Source: RYN-230 sp963837515 | Lineage (GTDB): Bacteria; Actinomycetota; Actinomycetes; Streptosporangiales; Streptosporangiaceae | DNA: 64,000 nucleotides | Direction: 5' to 3' | NCBI GenBank assembly: GCA_963837515.1 | Contig: CAWINT010000010.1 | Span: 115,747 to 179,746, forward strand | Shown here: one piece after another, positions 42,655 to 53,040 of the stretch | How positions within the stretch are numbered: position 1 is the stretch's first letter | How the letters are laid out: each line of letters opens with the position of its first letter | Notes under the pieces: model-generated | Database searches by the model: none | What the model saw: the letters and a program-made list of their open reading frames with translations, nothing else | Told to the model about the DNA's origin: nothing | Position numbers and translations under genes: made by a program

Positions 42655-43434
42655 TCACTTCGCGGCGAGGATCATCTTCTGCAGCGCGTTGCCCGGGGTG
42701 ACCAGGATGGCGTTGCTGACGGTGTGCCCGTTGAGCTTCACGGTGGGCGTGCCGGTGATCCCGCCCCGGATGATCTGCTGGCTGAGCGGGACCGCCTGGG
42801 GGGCGAACCGCTGCGTGGACACGCACGACTTGAAGGCCGGGCTGGCCAGCCCGGCCTTGGCGCCGATGGCCAGCAGCTGGCTGACGGGGAAGCCACCCTG
42901 GGTCGTCTCGGCAGGCTGATTGCTGTACAGCAGGTTGTGGTACAGCAGCCAGTGGCTGGCCGGGACGCACCGGGCCGCCGCCCAGGCCCGCACCGAGTTG
43001 TCCTGCTGGGGATGGTCACCCAGGAAGATCGTGAACGGGTGGTAGACCACCCGCACCTTGCCCTCGGCCGCCAGCTTCTGCACCACGGCGCCGTTGGCCT
43101 TCTCGAACGTGGCACAGATGGGGCACTGGAAGTCCTCGTAGATGTCCAGTACCGGGTTGCTGACGCCCGGGCGGGCGGCGGTCACGCTGTGGTCGGCGTT
43201 CAGCGTGACCGGGGGGAACGGCCCGGTGTAGGAGGCGGCCTGCACGGTGCCCGGGTTACTGGCCGGCTTGGACTGGCCGGGCTGCACGACGACCAGCACG
43301 ACGACGGCGATGACGACCACGGCGAGCACGCCGCCGACGATGATCAGCGCCCGGTTGCGCCGCTGCCGACGGGCCGCGCGCTCGCGTTCCAGCCGGATCC
43401 GCTCGCGTGCGGACGCCCGGCCCGCCTTGCTCAT
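42655..43434 (-). CDS. Membrane-anchored DsbA-like thioredoxin-fold protein
   Basis: 259-aa extracytoplasmic thiol oxidoreductase. A basic cytoplasmic head (residues 1-28) is followed by one span (29-50, ALIIVGGVLAVVVIAVVVLVVV) and a Thioredoxin_4 domain with the active site CPIC (Cys104, Cys107 in YEDFQCPICATFE). GGITGTPTVKLNG supplies the cis-proline. A second cysteine pair is Cys155/Cys200-like (RCVPAS, KSCVST). It probably forms or isomerises disulfides in secreted proteins. It follows the Fur gene on the same strand. Confidence 0.92.
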   Translation of the reverse strand: MSKAGRASARERIRLERERAARRQRRNRALIIVGGVLAVVVIAVVVLVVVQPGQSKPASNPGTVQAASYTGPFPPVTLNADHSVTAARPGVSNPVLDIYEDFQCPICATFEKANGAVVQKLAAEGKVRVVYHPFTIFLGDHPQQDNSVRAWAAARCVPASHWLLYHNLLYSNQPAETTQGGFPVSQLLAIGAKAGLASPAFKSCVSTQRFAPQAVPLSQQIIRGGITGTPTVKLNGHTVSNAILVTPGNALQKMILAAK

Positions 43435-43447
43435 GATGGCTCCCCCG

Positions 43448-43882
43448 CTAAGCGCGGCCCGGCCGGCTGCAGTCCGGGCACAGGCCGAACAGCTCCACCG
43501 TGTGGTCCACGGCGGTGAACCCGGCCTCGGCCGCCACCTGCTCGGCCCAGCGTTCCACCGCCCGGCCCTCCACCTCGACGCTGGTCCCGCAGGAACGGCA
43601 GATCAGATGGTGGTGGTGCACGTGGCTCTCGCACCGGCGGTAGCGGATCTCGCCGCTGGCATCCCGGATGGTGTCCACCCGGCCGTCCTCGCTGAGCACC
43701 TGCAGGTGCCGGTAGACGGTGGTCAGCCCGATGTGCTCACCACGCTCGCGCAGCGCCGCGTGGATCTGCTGCGCGCTGGCGAAACCGGTCAGCCCGTCCA
43801 GCGCGGCGGACAAGGCCTCGGCCTGGCGGGTGCCCCGGACCCGGGTGCCGCCGGTGAGGCGCTTGGCAGGCTCCGCCGTCAT
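43448..43882 (-). CDS. zur: Fur-family regulator, probably zinc uptake regulator
   Basis: 144-aa Fur-family repressor. The winged helix is GFASAQQIHAALRERGEHIGLTTVYRHLQVLSEDG. The metal-site region is SHVHHHHLICRSCGTSVEVEG with a second pair LCPDC; both CxxC motifs for structural zinc are present. Its ATG overlaps the stop of the zinc-type ABC permease by one base, so it is the fifth gene of the uptake operon. That context and the palindrome at the operon head make Zur (zinc-sensing) the best call over Fur (iron). Confidence 0.88.
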   Translation of the reverse strand: MTAEPAKRLTGGTRVRGTRQAEALSAALDGLTGFASAQQIHAALRERGEHIGLTTVYRHLQVLSEDGRVDTIRDASGEIRYRRCESHVHHHHLICRSCGTSVEVEGRAVERWAEQVAAEAGFTAVDHTVELFGLCPDCSRPGRA

Positions 43883-44745
43883 CACACCCGCACAGTAGCA
43901 CCGGGCGGTGGGTGGCCCTCGGTCTCGAACCCGGCCGCCCGGACCGTGCGGCGGCGGCGCAGCGCCGCCCAGCCGCGGCCCATCGCGTAGCAGACCGCGC
44001 CGAGGGCGCCGACGAAGAACCCCACCGGCCAGTTGGTGACGTACGCGGCGGCGATCGACGCCCACACCACGGCCAGCGCCAGGAGTACCGACGCCAGCAT
44101 CGCGGGCAGCGGCCGGGACGTCAGCGACCGGGCCGCCGCCGGGGGGCCGATCATCAGGCTGAAGATGAGCAGCGCGCCCACCACCGGCAGCGACATGCTG
44201 GTGGCCAGGGCGACGACGACCAGGAAGGCCAGTTCGACCCGCCCGGACCGGACCCCGCGGGCCTCGGCCAGTTCCGGCATCAGCGAGGTGAGCAGCAGCG
44301 GCCGGAACAGGACGAGGACGGCGGCGACGCTCAGCGCGCCGAGGACCGCCACCGGGGCGGTCTCGGTGCTGCTCACCCCCAGCACCTCCCCGAACAGCAG
44401 CGAGTAGACCTCCGGCGCGTATTCGCTGCCGAAGCTGAGGAACAGCGCGCCCAGGCCGAGCATCACCACCAGGGCCAGCGCCGTGGCGACGTCGCGCTGG
44501 CCGCGGCGGCCGAGCCAGCCGATGCCGAGCGCGCCGGCCAGCGACGCCACCGCGACCCCGGCGAGCGTGTTGACCCCCAGCAGGCTGGCTCCGGCCGCTC
44601 CGGTGAACGCGCCCTGCGGCACCGCGTCGGCGACGAACGCCGCGCCGCGGAGCACGACGAAGAAGCCGACCACGCCGGCGACGACCGCGACGATGCTGGC
44701 CACTTCCCACGTGCTGGCCATGAACCCGGAGAACATGCCGGTCAT
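43882..44745 (-). CDS. Metal ABC transporter permease 2 (ZnuB/TroC-like)
   Basis: 287-aa ABC-3 family permease with about eight spans (VASIVAVVAGVVGFFVVLRGA, VATALALVVMLGLGALFLSFG, MSLPVVGALLIFSLMIGPPAAA). The conserved MIGPPAAAR stretch near the coupling helix is present. The start overlaps permease 1 by 4 bp (ATGA). Two different permease genes in one operon suggest a heterodimeric channel as in some manganese/zinc systems. Confidence 0.92.
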   Translation of the reverse strand: MTGMFSGFMASTWEVASIVAVVAGVVGFFVVLRGAAFVADAVPQGAFTGAAGASLLGVNTLAGVAVASLAGALGIGWLGRRGQRDVATALALVVMLGLGALFLSFGSEYAPEVYSLLFGEVLGVSSTETAPVAVLGALSVAAVLVLFRPLLLTSLMPELAEARGVRSGRVELAFLVVVALATSMSLPVVGALLIFSLMIGPPAAARSLTSRPLPAMLASVLLALAVVWASIAAAYVTNWPVGFFVGALGAVCYAMGRGWAALRRRRTVRAAGFETEGHPPPGATVRV

Positions 44746-45650
44746 CCCGGGCCCCCCGGGCCCGGCCGCCGCCCGGGGCGGGCCGGGCGGCGGCCCGGAT
44801 GCGGGGCCAGCAGGTAGCCCAGGAAGATGAGAACGACGACGAAGAAGCTGACCGGCCAGCCGTGCTGCCCCGGCGGCCAGTAGAAGCTGTCGTAGGCCAG
44901 CAGCACGCCCAGCCAGGTGGCGGCCAGGCCGATGGCCGCCGACCAGACCATGGCCAGCCCCGGGCGGCTGGCGAGCCGCAGCCCGGTCGCGGCCGGCCCG
45001 ATCAGCAGTGCGGTGCTCAGGATCGCGCCGATGGTCATGGCCGACAGCGAGACCGTGACCGCGATGGCGATGAGGCACAGCAGCCCGGTCCGCCGGACGC
45101 TGATCCCGCGCACCGCCGCCAGGTCGGGGGCGACCGCGCTGAGCAGCAGGCGCCGGTAGAGCACCAGCACGATGGCCAGTGCCACCGCGCTGAACAGCGC
45201 GATGACCGGGAGCAGCGCGGTGTCGATGGTGAACAGCGAGCCGAACAGGATGGTGACCGTGGTGCCGCTGGTGGTCGTGTGCGTGGTGTCCCAGTACAGG
45301 AACAGGGCCCCGAGGCCGAGGGCGGCCCCGCGGACGATCCCGGTGGCCAGGTTCCGGCCCTGGGGCCGCTGCACCCCGATCATGTCCATCACCCCGGCGG
45401 CGAGCACGCCCACCCCGGCGAAGCCCCACAGCGGGCTGACCCCGGCCAGCACGGACGCCGAGCCGCCGGTGACGCTGATGTCGGCCAGCGCGTGCCCGGC
45501 GTAGGACTGGCCGCGCAGCACCGCGAACGACCCGACGATGCCGGACACCACCGCGACCACCCCGCCGGCCAGCAGCGCGGAGTGGACCGGGGCACTGGTG
45601 AAGAAGCCCGGCTCGAAGATCAGGTGGAGCAGATGCGGCACCGCGGTCAC
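44742..45650 (-). CDS. Metal ABC transporter permease 1 (ZnuB/TroC-like)
   Basis: 302-aa ABC-3 permease. Typical segments are ALLAGGVVAVVSGIVGSFAVLRGQSYAGHALADI and MTIGAILSTALLIGPAATGLRL. The GTG start at 45650 overlaps the ATPase stop by 4 bp (GTGA). It pairs with permease 2 in the membrane. The cytoplasmic C-terminal tail is Pro/Arg/Gly-rich (PGRRPARPGRRPGPGG). Confidence 0.92.
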   Translation of the reverse strand: MTAVPHLLHLIFEPGFFTSAPVHSALLAGGVVAVVSGIVGSFAVLRGQSYAGHALADISVTGGSASVLAGVSPLWGFAGVGVLAAGVMDMIGVQRPQGRNLATGIVRGAALGLGALFLYWDTTHTTTSGTTVTILFGSLFTIDTALLPVIALFSAVALAIVLVLYRRLLLSAVAPDLAAVRGISVRRTGLLCLIAIAVTVSLSAMTIGAILSTALLIGPAATGLRLASRPGLAMVWSAAIGLAATWLGVLLAYDSFYWPPGQHGWPVSFFVVVLIFLGYLLAPHPGRRPARPGRRPGPGGPG

Positions 45651-46486
45651 GCGTTCCCGTGGCTGACCGGCTCCGGCGACGGGGCGTCCGCCAGGTTGTC
45701 CCCGCGCCCGGCCACCACCAGGATCCGGCCGTGCACCCGCAGCACGTCCACGTGCTGGCCGTACAGCTTGCTGAGCACGTCGGTCCGGACGACCTCGTCG
45801 GTGGTCCCGGTGGCGGCCCGGCCCCCGGCCAGGTAGACCAGCCGGTCCATCACCGGCAGCAGCGGGTTCATGTCGTGCGCCGAGATCAGCACCGCGATCT
45901 GCTGCTGCTTCGCCACCCGGCCGAGCAGGGTGACAACCTCGTGCTCGCTGGCGATGTCCAGATTGGCCAGCGGCTCGTCCAGCAGCAGCAGCCGGGGGCG
46001 GCTGATGAGGGCATGGGCGATCAGCACCCGCTGCTGCTCGCCGCCGGACAGGTTGCCGACCCGGGCGTCGGCGAACCGTTCCCCGTCGACCGCGCGCAGC
46101 ATCTCGTCCACCAGGTGACGGCGGCGGGCCGACGGCAGCGGCAGGCCGAGCCGGTGGCCGTCGAGGCCCAGCCCGACCAGGTCGCGGGCGCGCAGCGGCA
46201 TGTCCGGGTCGAGGGTGATCTGCTGCGGGACGTACCCGATCGTCCTGGCCCGGCGCCAGCGGGCCTGGCCGGCCACCCGGACACCGCCCGCGGTCGGCGG
46301 CTGCAGCCCGAGGATCACCTTGAGCAGCGTGGTCTTCCCGGCTCCGTTGGAGCCGATGAGGCCGGTGAATTCGCCCTCGTGCATGGTGAACCGGACGTCG
46401 CGCAGAATCTCGCGGCCGGACAGCCGGACACTCACGCCATCGATGGCGAGCACCTCGGCCGGGCCGGCGGCGGGCGGCCCGCTCAT
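45647..46486 (-). CDS. Metal ABC transporter ATP-binding protein (ZnuC-like)
   Basis: 279-aa ATPase. Walker A is GSNGAGKTT, Q-loop PQQITL, signature NLSGGEQQRVLIAHAL, Walker B LLLLDEPLANLD, H-loop ISAHDMNPL. The start ATG 46486 overlaps the binding-protein stop by 4 bp. The protein drives uptake through the two downstream permeases. Confidence 0.94.
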   Translation of the reverse strand: MSGPPAAGPAEVLAIDGVSVRLSGREILRDVRFTMHEGEFTGLIGSNGAGKTTLLKVILGLQPPTAGGVRVAGQARWRRARTIGYVPQQITLDPDMPLRARDLVGLGLDGHRLGLPLPSARRRHLVDEMLRAVDGERFADARVGNLSGGEQQRVLIAHALISRPRLLLLDEPLANLDIASEHEVVTLLGRVAKQQQIAVLISAHDMNPLLPVMDRLVYLAGGRAATGTTDEVVRTDVLSKLYGQHVDVLRVHGRILVVAGRGDNLADAPSPEPVSHGNA

Positions 46487-47421
46487 GAGCCCAGCTTCGG
46501 GGTGGACACGTGGCGGGCCACCGCCTGCTGCAGGGCGTGGGTCTCGGCGAGCATCCACGACTGGTAGGTGTAGCCGGCCGGCATGGTCTCATACACCCCG
46601 ACGACCGGAATGCCGTACCGGTGCGCGCTGGCCAGGAACGAGGCGGTCAGCGAATCGGTCACCTGCTGGTTGTACAGGAAGACCTTCACCTTGTGCTGGG
46701 CGAAGAGGCGGTCCTGCAGGGACACGTACTGCGCGGACAGGTCGACCCCGTTCATCACGTCGGCCTGGAAGCCCCACGGGGTGAGGTTGCGGGTGCCCGC
46801 CGCCTGCAGCAGGTAGTCCCCGACCGGCTCGGTCACCGCCACCGGGGTTCCCGGGTACGCCCTCCTGAACTGGGCGAGCGCCCGGTACCAGGGCTGCAGC
46901 GACGTACCGAAGGCCGCGGCCCGGGCCCGGAAGTAGCTGGCGTGCGCGGGCTGCAGCCGGGCCAGGTCGGCGGCGACCGCCCTGGCCACGGCGGGCATGG
47001 TGGACGGCTTGTACCACAGGTGCGGGTTGGGGGTGCTGTCCGGCAGGCCGAGCAGCTGCTGCACGTCGATCACCTTGCGGGCGGAGTTGGGCGACGCAGA
47101 CTCGATCTTGTTCAGGTAGGAGTCGTAGCCGAGGCCGTTCTGCACGACGAGGGTGGCGCTGCTGACCAGCTGGGCCACGCTGGCGCTGGCCTCGAACGTG
47201 TGCGGGTCGGTGTTCGGGTTGCTCTCGACCGCGCTCGCATGGACGTACCTGCCGCCGACCTGGCTGATCACGTTGGCGTACTCGTTCTCGGCCCCGACCG
47301 CGGTGATCGTGGCGGCCGATTCGGCCGTGGCGGTGGATCCGGTGCTGGCGGAGCACGCCGCGCCGAGCAGCGCGACGGCGGCCAGCACGGCGGCACCCGC
47401 CGCGGTCTGGCGAAAGATCAT
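46483..47421 (-). CDS. Metal ABC transporter substrate-binding lipoprotein (ZnuA/TroA-like)
   Basis: 312-aa cluster A-I binding protein. The signal peptide ends in the lipobox LLGAACS, so it is a lipoprotein. Metal-ligand regions are present: NPNTDPHTFEAS (His), PNPHLWYKPST (His), VTEPVGDYLL and the C-terminal GVYETM. It lacks the long His-rich loop of typical ZnuA, so manganese cannot be ruled out; the Zur-like gene in the operon favours zinc. First gene of the five-gene operon, with an operator 166 bp upstream. Confidence 0.93.
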   Translation of the reverse strand: MIFRQTAAGAAVLAAVALLGAACSASTGSTATAESAATITAVGAENEYANVISQVGGRYVHASAVESNPNTDPHTFEASASVAQLVSSATLVVQNGLGYDSYLNKIESASPNSARKVIDVQQLLGLPDSTPNPHLWYKPSTMPAVARAVAADLARLQPAHASYFRARAAAFGTSLQPWYRALAQFRRAYPGTPVAVTEPVGDYLLQAAGTRNLTPWGFQADVMNGVDLSAQYVSLQDRLFAQHKVKVFLYNQQVTDSLTASFLASAHRYGIPVVGVYETMPAGYTYQSWMLAETHALQQAVARHVSTPKLGS

Positions 47422-47466
47422 TGGCTGGTTCCGTCTCAGGGAGTTGGTGGCGAGGTCTGGTGGCGA

Positions 47467-47534
47467 GGTCTCAGGGGGTTGGTGGTGAGGGTCTCAGGGG
47501 GTTGGTGGTGAGGGTCTCAGGGGCTGGTGGCGAG
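47467..47534. repeat. Three 22-23 bp tandem units in the zinc-operon leader
   Basis: Unit GGTCTCAGGGGGTTGGTGGT plus GAG at 47467-47489 and 47490-47512 with a diverged third copy to 47534; degenerate copies continue towards the znuA-like start. They lie between the palindrome and the binding-protein ATG, that is, in the 5' untranslated leader. Confidence 0.85.
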
Positions 47535-47586
47535 GTGGGCGAGTCAGGGATGGCTGGCGAGGAGGGCCGCCAGATCCGGCACTGAT

Positions 47587-47607
47587 GAAAATGATAACCG
47601 TTATTAC
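47587..47607. promoter_or_regulatory. Zur/Fur-type operator
   Basis: GAAAATGATAACCGTTATTAC contains TGATAAC-C-GTTATTA, a 7-1-7 inverted repeat with one mismatch, in an otherwise GC-rich area. It matches the AATGATAA-type Zur/Fur boxes known in actinobacteria. It lies between the zinc operon (minus) and the DUF255 gene (plus), so it could control both. Confidence 0.75.
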
Positions 47608-47709
47608 TTCTGGCTTGCAACTCGGCCCCGGGTTGACGCGGCACCGCTGCTGGCGCGGGCCGTCCTGCGGTGGGCCGGCCGCACCGGCGGGGCCGCCGCA
47701 GGGCGTTAG

Positions 47710-49740
<2,031 letters not shown>

Positions 49741-49770
49741 CGGCGGGCCGGGGCGGCGGCCGGGGCGGCG

Positions 49771-49905
49771 GGCATCCCGGCCGGGGCGGCCGGGATAGCG
49801 GGCATCCCGGCGGGGGTGGCGGGGGCGGCGGGCATCCCGGCGGGGGTGGCGGGGGCGGCGGGCATCCCGGCGGGGGTGGCGGGGGCGGCGGGCATCCCGG
49901 CCGGG
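49771..49905. repeat. 30-bp tandem repeat array after the DUF255 gene
   Basis: A 30-bp G-rich unit starting GGCATCCCGGCGGGGGTGGC is perfect three times (49801, 49831, 49861), flanked by a diverged copy at 49771 and a partial one at 49891. The diverged copy contains GGGATAGCGG, identical to the DUF255 stop region. The G runs could form quadruplexes in one strand. On the minus strand it would encode GMPAAPATPA repeats, but no real gene supports that. The remaining spacer to 50034 shows nothing else. Confidence 0.92.
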
Positions 49906-50034
49906 TAAATTTCGGCGCCCCCGGCCCGGGCCGGGCCGTCTGGCCTGCGCCGATCCCGGCCGGCCGGCTCAGGCCGCAGGGCAGCGGACTGCTGTCCCTG
50001 GTGCGACGGGCGGGCGAGGGGTATACACGAAATC

Positions 50035-51195
50035 GTGACCTTGCTGCCCTTCGCCCGGCGCGCCCGGGCCCGGGCCGGGTGGCCTGCCGCGCTGGCGGCG
50101 CTGAGCCTGCTGGGCACCGCCGCGGCGGCCCAGCCGGCTGGACGGCCCCCGGACCGGCTGCTCCAGGCCGACGTGCTGATCGTGTCGCGTACCGCGCTGC
50201 CGTCGGGGACGGCGGCCGCGGTGGCCCGGCTGGGCGGCGTGCTGGCGGCCCGGCCGGTGGATGCGGCGCGGATCCAGGTGAACGGCCGCTACGTGGCCAT
50301 GCTCGGCGTTGACCCCGCCTCGTTCCGCCAGTTCACCCCGCGCCCGACGGCGGCCGCCACCAAGCTGTGGGCCAGCGTCGCTGCGGGTGGCGTGGCCGTC
50401 TCGTACACCATGGGCAAGGAGGACCGGCTGGCCGCCGGCGGTACGGCCCTGGTGGACGGTAAGGTCCGGCGCACGCTGCGTGTGGGCGGACACGGCACAG
50501 TGGGCATCGGCGGGGTGGACGCCGTGGTCTCCGACGCGGTCGCCCGTTCCCTCGGCTTCCCGGTCGGGAACGCCATCCTGGTCAGCGCGCCCAGCGACCG
50601 GGTGGCCGCCCTGGTCGGGCGGATCAAGGCGCACGTGCCCCGGGGCACGCTGGTCGTGCCGCTGGTGAGCACGGCGGCCAGCGGCCAGCCGGCCCGGCCG
50701 GGCGTGGCCGGGTCCACCGCCGCCACGGCCAGCGTCGTCGGCGGCACGGCCGCGCGGGTCAGCACGAGCGCCGGTGGCCTGTCCCTGGCCCAGCTCCGCG
50801 GCATGCTCCAGGCCGCGGTCAGCCGGGCCGGGCTGCCGTACGTGTGGGGCGGGGACGGCCCGCGCGTGTTCGACTGCTCCGGGCTGGTGCAGTGGTCGTT
50901 CGCCCAGGCCGGGGTCGTCATGCCGCGGGTCGCCGCAGACCAGGCCCGGACCGGGCCGGCCGTCCCAGTCAGCCAGCTGCAGGCCGGGGACCTGCTGTTC
51001 TACCGCACCGACCCGACCGCGCCGAACTACATCTCGCACGTGGCCATCTACCTGGGCCACGGCCTGATGATCCAGGCGCCGCAGCCGGGCCAGAACGTGG
51101 AGATCGTCCGGGCCGACGTGGGCAGCGAGTTCGCGGGTGCGGTCCGGGTTTCCCCGGCGATCGCCGCCCAGGTGGCGTCCTCTCCGCTGGGCTGA
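50035..51195 (+). CDS. NlpC/P60-family cell-wall hydrolase
   Basis: 386-aa exported protein. The signal peptide is about residues 1-32 (basic, then ALAALSLLGTAAAAQPA). A middle domain of about 200 residues is unassigned. The C-terminal NlpC/P60 endopeptidase has catalytic Cys281 in RVFDCSGLVQWSF and His335 in ISHVAIYLGHG. It likely cuts D-Glu-mesoDAP peptide bonds in peptidoglycan. GTG 50035 is the start. The stop codon lies in a 13-bp duplication (GGGCTGACCCGCC, then GGGCTGACCTGCC). Confidence 0.92.
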   Translation: MTLLPFARRARARAGWPAALAALSLLGTAAAAQPAGRPPDRLLQADVLIVSRTALPSGTAAAVARLGGVLAARPVDAARIQVNGRYVAMLGVDPASFRQFTPRPTAAATKLWASVAAGGVAVSYTMGKEDRLAAGGTALVDGKVRRTLRVGGHGTVGIGGVDAVVSDAVARSLGFPVGNAILVSAPSDRVAALVGRIKAHVPRGTLVVPLVSTAASGQPARPGVAGSTAATASVVGGTAARVSTSAGGLSLAQLRGMLQAAVSRAGLPYVWGGDGPRVFDCSGLVQWSFAQAGVVMPRVAADQARTGPAVPVSQLQAGDLLFYRTDPTAPNYISHVAIYLGHGLMIQAPQPGQNVEIVRADVGSEFAGAVRVSPAIAAQVASSPLG

Positions 51196-51283
51196 CCCGC
51201 CGGGCTGACCTGCCGCCCGCTGCGGCTGGTGCCGCCCGGGGCCCCAAGTAACCGCAGTGCGCCCCGGGCGGAGAAGACCGCCG

Positions 51284-51410
51284 GTTGTGCGGTGGGTTTG
51301 TGCCAGATACGGGTCTCAAGTAACCGCGCTGCGGGGCTGCGCCGCGTTGCGGCCGTTGTGCGGTGGGTTTGTGCCAGATACGGGTCTCAAGTAACCGCGC
51401 TGCGGGGCTG
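51284..51410. repeat. Perfect 56-bp direct repeat, 71-bp period
   Basis: Copies at 51284-51339 and 51355-51410 are identical, starting GTTGTGCGGTGGGTTTGTGC and ending CCGCGCTGCGGGGCTG. A shorter relative (AAGTAACCGC near 51246) precedes them, and the same decamer recurs at 58271. They fill the 300-bp spacer between the NlpC/P60 gene and the next small gene. A recent duplication or a paired regulatory site. Confidence 0.9.
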
Positions 51411-51495
51411 TGGCGGGCGGCTGGGTCATGATCGGGAGCTTGCCAGTCCGCTGCCAGCGTGATTACATAATTACCGGCATACGGAGGAGCTGGCC

Positions 51496-52014
51496 ATGGA
51501 CGCCGGATCAGCGGACGAACTGCGAGCCTGGTTCACCGGGCGGCTCCCCGGGCAGTGGTTCACCGGGACGCCCGAGGTCGTGGTGGACCGGGAGGAAATC
51601 ACCGTCGTAGGGCCGCTGTCCGGCCCCGGGGACGCGGCCGGCGAAACGCCGTCCGCGCGCGCCGCGGAGGCCGACGGCCGGGCCCGCCGGTTCCGCGAGG
51701 AGACCCGGGAGCACCGGATCGAGATCGCGCAGGAAGCCGAGCTCAAGTTTGGCCGCAAGGTCTCCTGGGGGGTGCACTGCGGCGGCCGCAAGGTGATGTT
51801 CACCACATTGTCGGTGCCCGTGATGACCCGGCTGAGGCAGTCCGAGCGCCGCGTGCTGGACACGCTGGTGGACGCCGGGGTGGCGCGGAGCCGCAGCGAT
51901 GCCCTGGCCTGGTGCGTGCGGCTGGTGGGCGAGCACGAGGAGTCGTGGCTCGGCCAGTTGCGCGAGGCGCTGCGCCGCGTCGAGGAGGTCCGGGCCGACG
52001 GGCCCCAGGCGTGA
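51496..52014 (+). CDS. Conserved small actinobacterial protein of unknown function
   Basis: 172-aa charged, soluble protein. The centre is acidic and helical (AAEADGRARRFREETREHRIEIAQEAELKFGRKVSWGV). The C-terminus SERRVLDTLVDAGVARSRSDALAWCVRLVGEHEE resembles a ribbon-helix-helix-type oligomerisation segment. ACGGAGGAG upstream of ATG 51496 is a strong ribosome site. It precedes the prenyl synthase gene on the same strand with a 168-bp gap. I do not recognise a function. Confidence 0.8.
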   Translation: MDAGSADELRAWFTGRLPGQWFTGTPEVVVDREEITVVGPLSGPGDAAGETPSARAAEADGRARRFREETREHRIEIAQEAELKFGRKVSWGVHCGGRKVMFTTLSVPVMTRLRQSERRVLDTLVDAGVARSRSDALAWCVRLVGEHEESWLGQLREALRRVEEVRADGPQA

Positions 52015-52182
52015 CCAGCGGCTGACTCGCCAATCATCCGCCGGGAGATCCCGGACATAACCGCCCCGCAACCAGGCGGAAGGCCGGGACGTGTCACGAG
52101 CCCTCCGCCGTTGGTGACATCCTTGATACCAGCGGGCGGTGAAGCCCGGTACGGCGGTGACAAGCGGCGGGAGTAGGTTCGG

Positions 52183-52944
52183 ATGGGGTTGCGCGATCTC
52201 GTCTACCGCTTCTATGAGCGCAGGCTGGAAGCGTCCCTGGCCCGGCTCCCGGTGCCGCGGCACGTCGGCGTGATCCTGGACGGCAACCGCCGCTGGGCCC
52301 GGCTGGCCGGTTTCACCGACGTCAGCGACGGGCACCAGAAGGGCGCCGAGCACATCTTCGAGTTGCTCGGCTGGTGCCACCAGGCCGGGGTGGAAGTGGT
52401 CACGCTGTGGCTGCTGTCCACGGATAACCTGTCCCGGCCGACGGCGGAGCTGGAGTCGCTGTTCAAGATCATCGAGAGCACGGTGCAGGACCTGGCCGCG
52501 TCGGGCTGGCACGTCAAGCCGGTCGGTGCGCTGGACCTGCTGCCCGCGGAGACCGCCCAGGTGCTCAAGGACGCCGGGGAGGCCACCGCCGCCAACCCGG
52601 GGCTGCTGGTCAACGTGGCCATCGGCTACGGCGGCCGCCGGGAGATTGCCGACGCGGTCCGCTCGCTGCTGCAGGATCACGCCACCAAGGGCACCACCAT
52701 CGAGGAACTCGCCGAGGTCCTCGATGTGGAGCACATCGCCGAGCATCTCTACACGGCCGGCCAGCCCGACCCCGATCTGGTCATCCGGACGTCGGGGGAG
52801 CAGCGGCTGGGCGGCTTCCTGCTGTGGCAGAGCGCGCATTCGGAGTTCTACTTCTGCGACGTGCTGTGGCCTGATTTCCGCCGGGTGGACTTTCTGCGCG
52901 CGCTCCGCTCCTATTCGGCGCGCCAGCGGCGATTTGGTTCTTAA
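52183..52944 (+). CDS. uppS: Cis-prenyltransferase (isoprenyl diphosphate synthase), Rv1086-like
   Basis: 253-aa cis-prenyltransferase adding isoprene units to allylic diphosphates for polyprenyl carriers. The catalytic Asp33 lies in ILDGNRRWARL; most UppS enzymes have MDGNGRW, and the DGNRRW form is that of Rv1086, which makes short Z,E-farnesyl diphosphate. Other motifs are TLWLLSTDNLSRP, VNVAIGYGGRREI and DLVIRTSGEQRLGGFLLWQSAHSEFYF. It may therefore be a short-chain enzyme feeding a longer-chain synthase. It precedes phoH. Confidence 0.94.
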   Translation: MGLRDLVYRFYERRLEASLARLPVPRHVGVILDGNRRWARLAGFTDVSDGHQKGAEHIFELLGWCHQAGVEVVTLWLLSTDNLSRPTAELESLFKIIESTVQDLAASGWHVKPVGALDLLPAETAQVLKDAGEATAANPGLLVNVAIGYGGRREIADAVRSLLQDHATKGTTIEELAEVLDVEHIAEHLYTAGQPDPDLVIRTSGEQRLGGFLLWQSAHSEFYFCDVLWPDFRRVDFLRALRSYSARQRRFGS

Positions 52945-53040
52945 CGGCACTTTTCGTGCAACTGACCTGCTAAACCCCCATCGGCCGTGGCCTGGGACAC
53001 CCCGGATGGGTCTTCCGGGGGGCGCCCAGTTCCGGGTACC

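Noticed and set aside
49771..50117. Minus-strand frame encoding GMPAAPATPA repeats
   Set aside because: No ribosome site, no non-repeat domain, and it overlaps the start of the NlpC/P60 gene in antisense.
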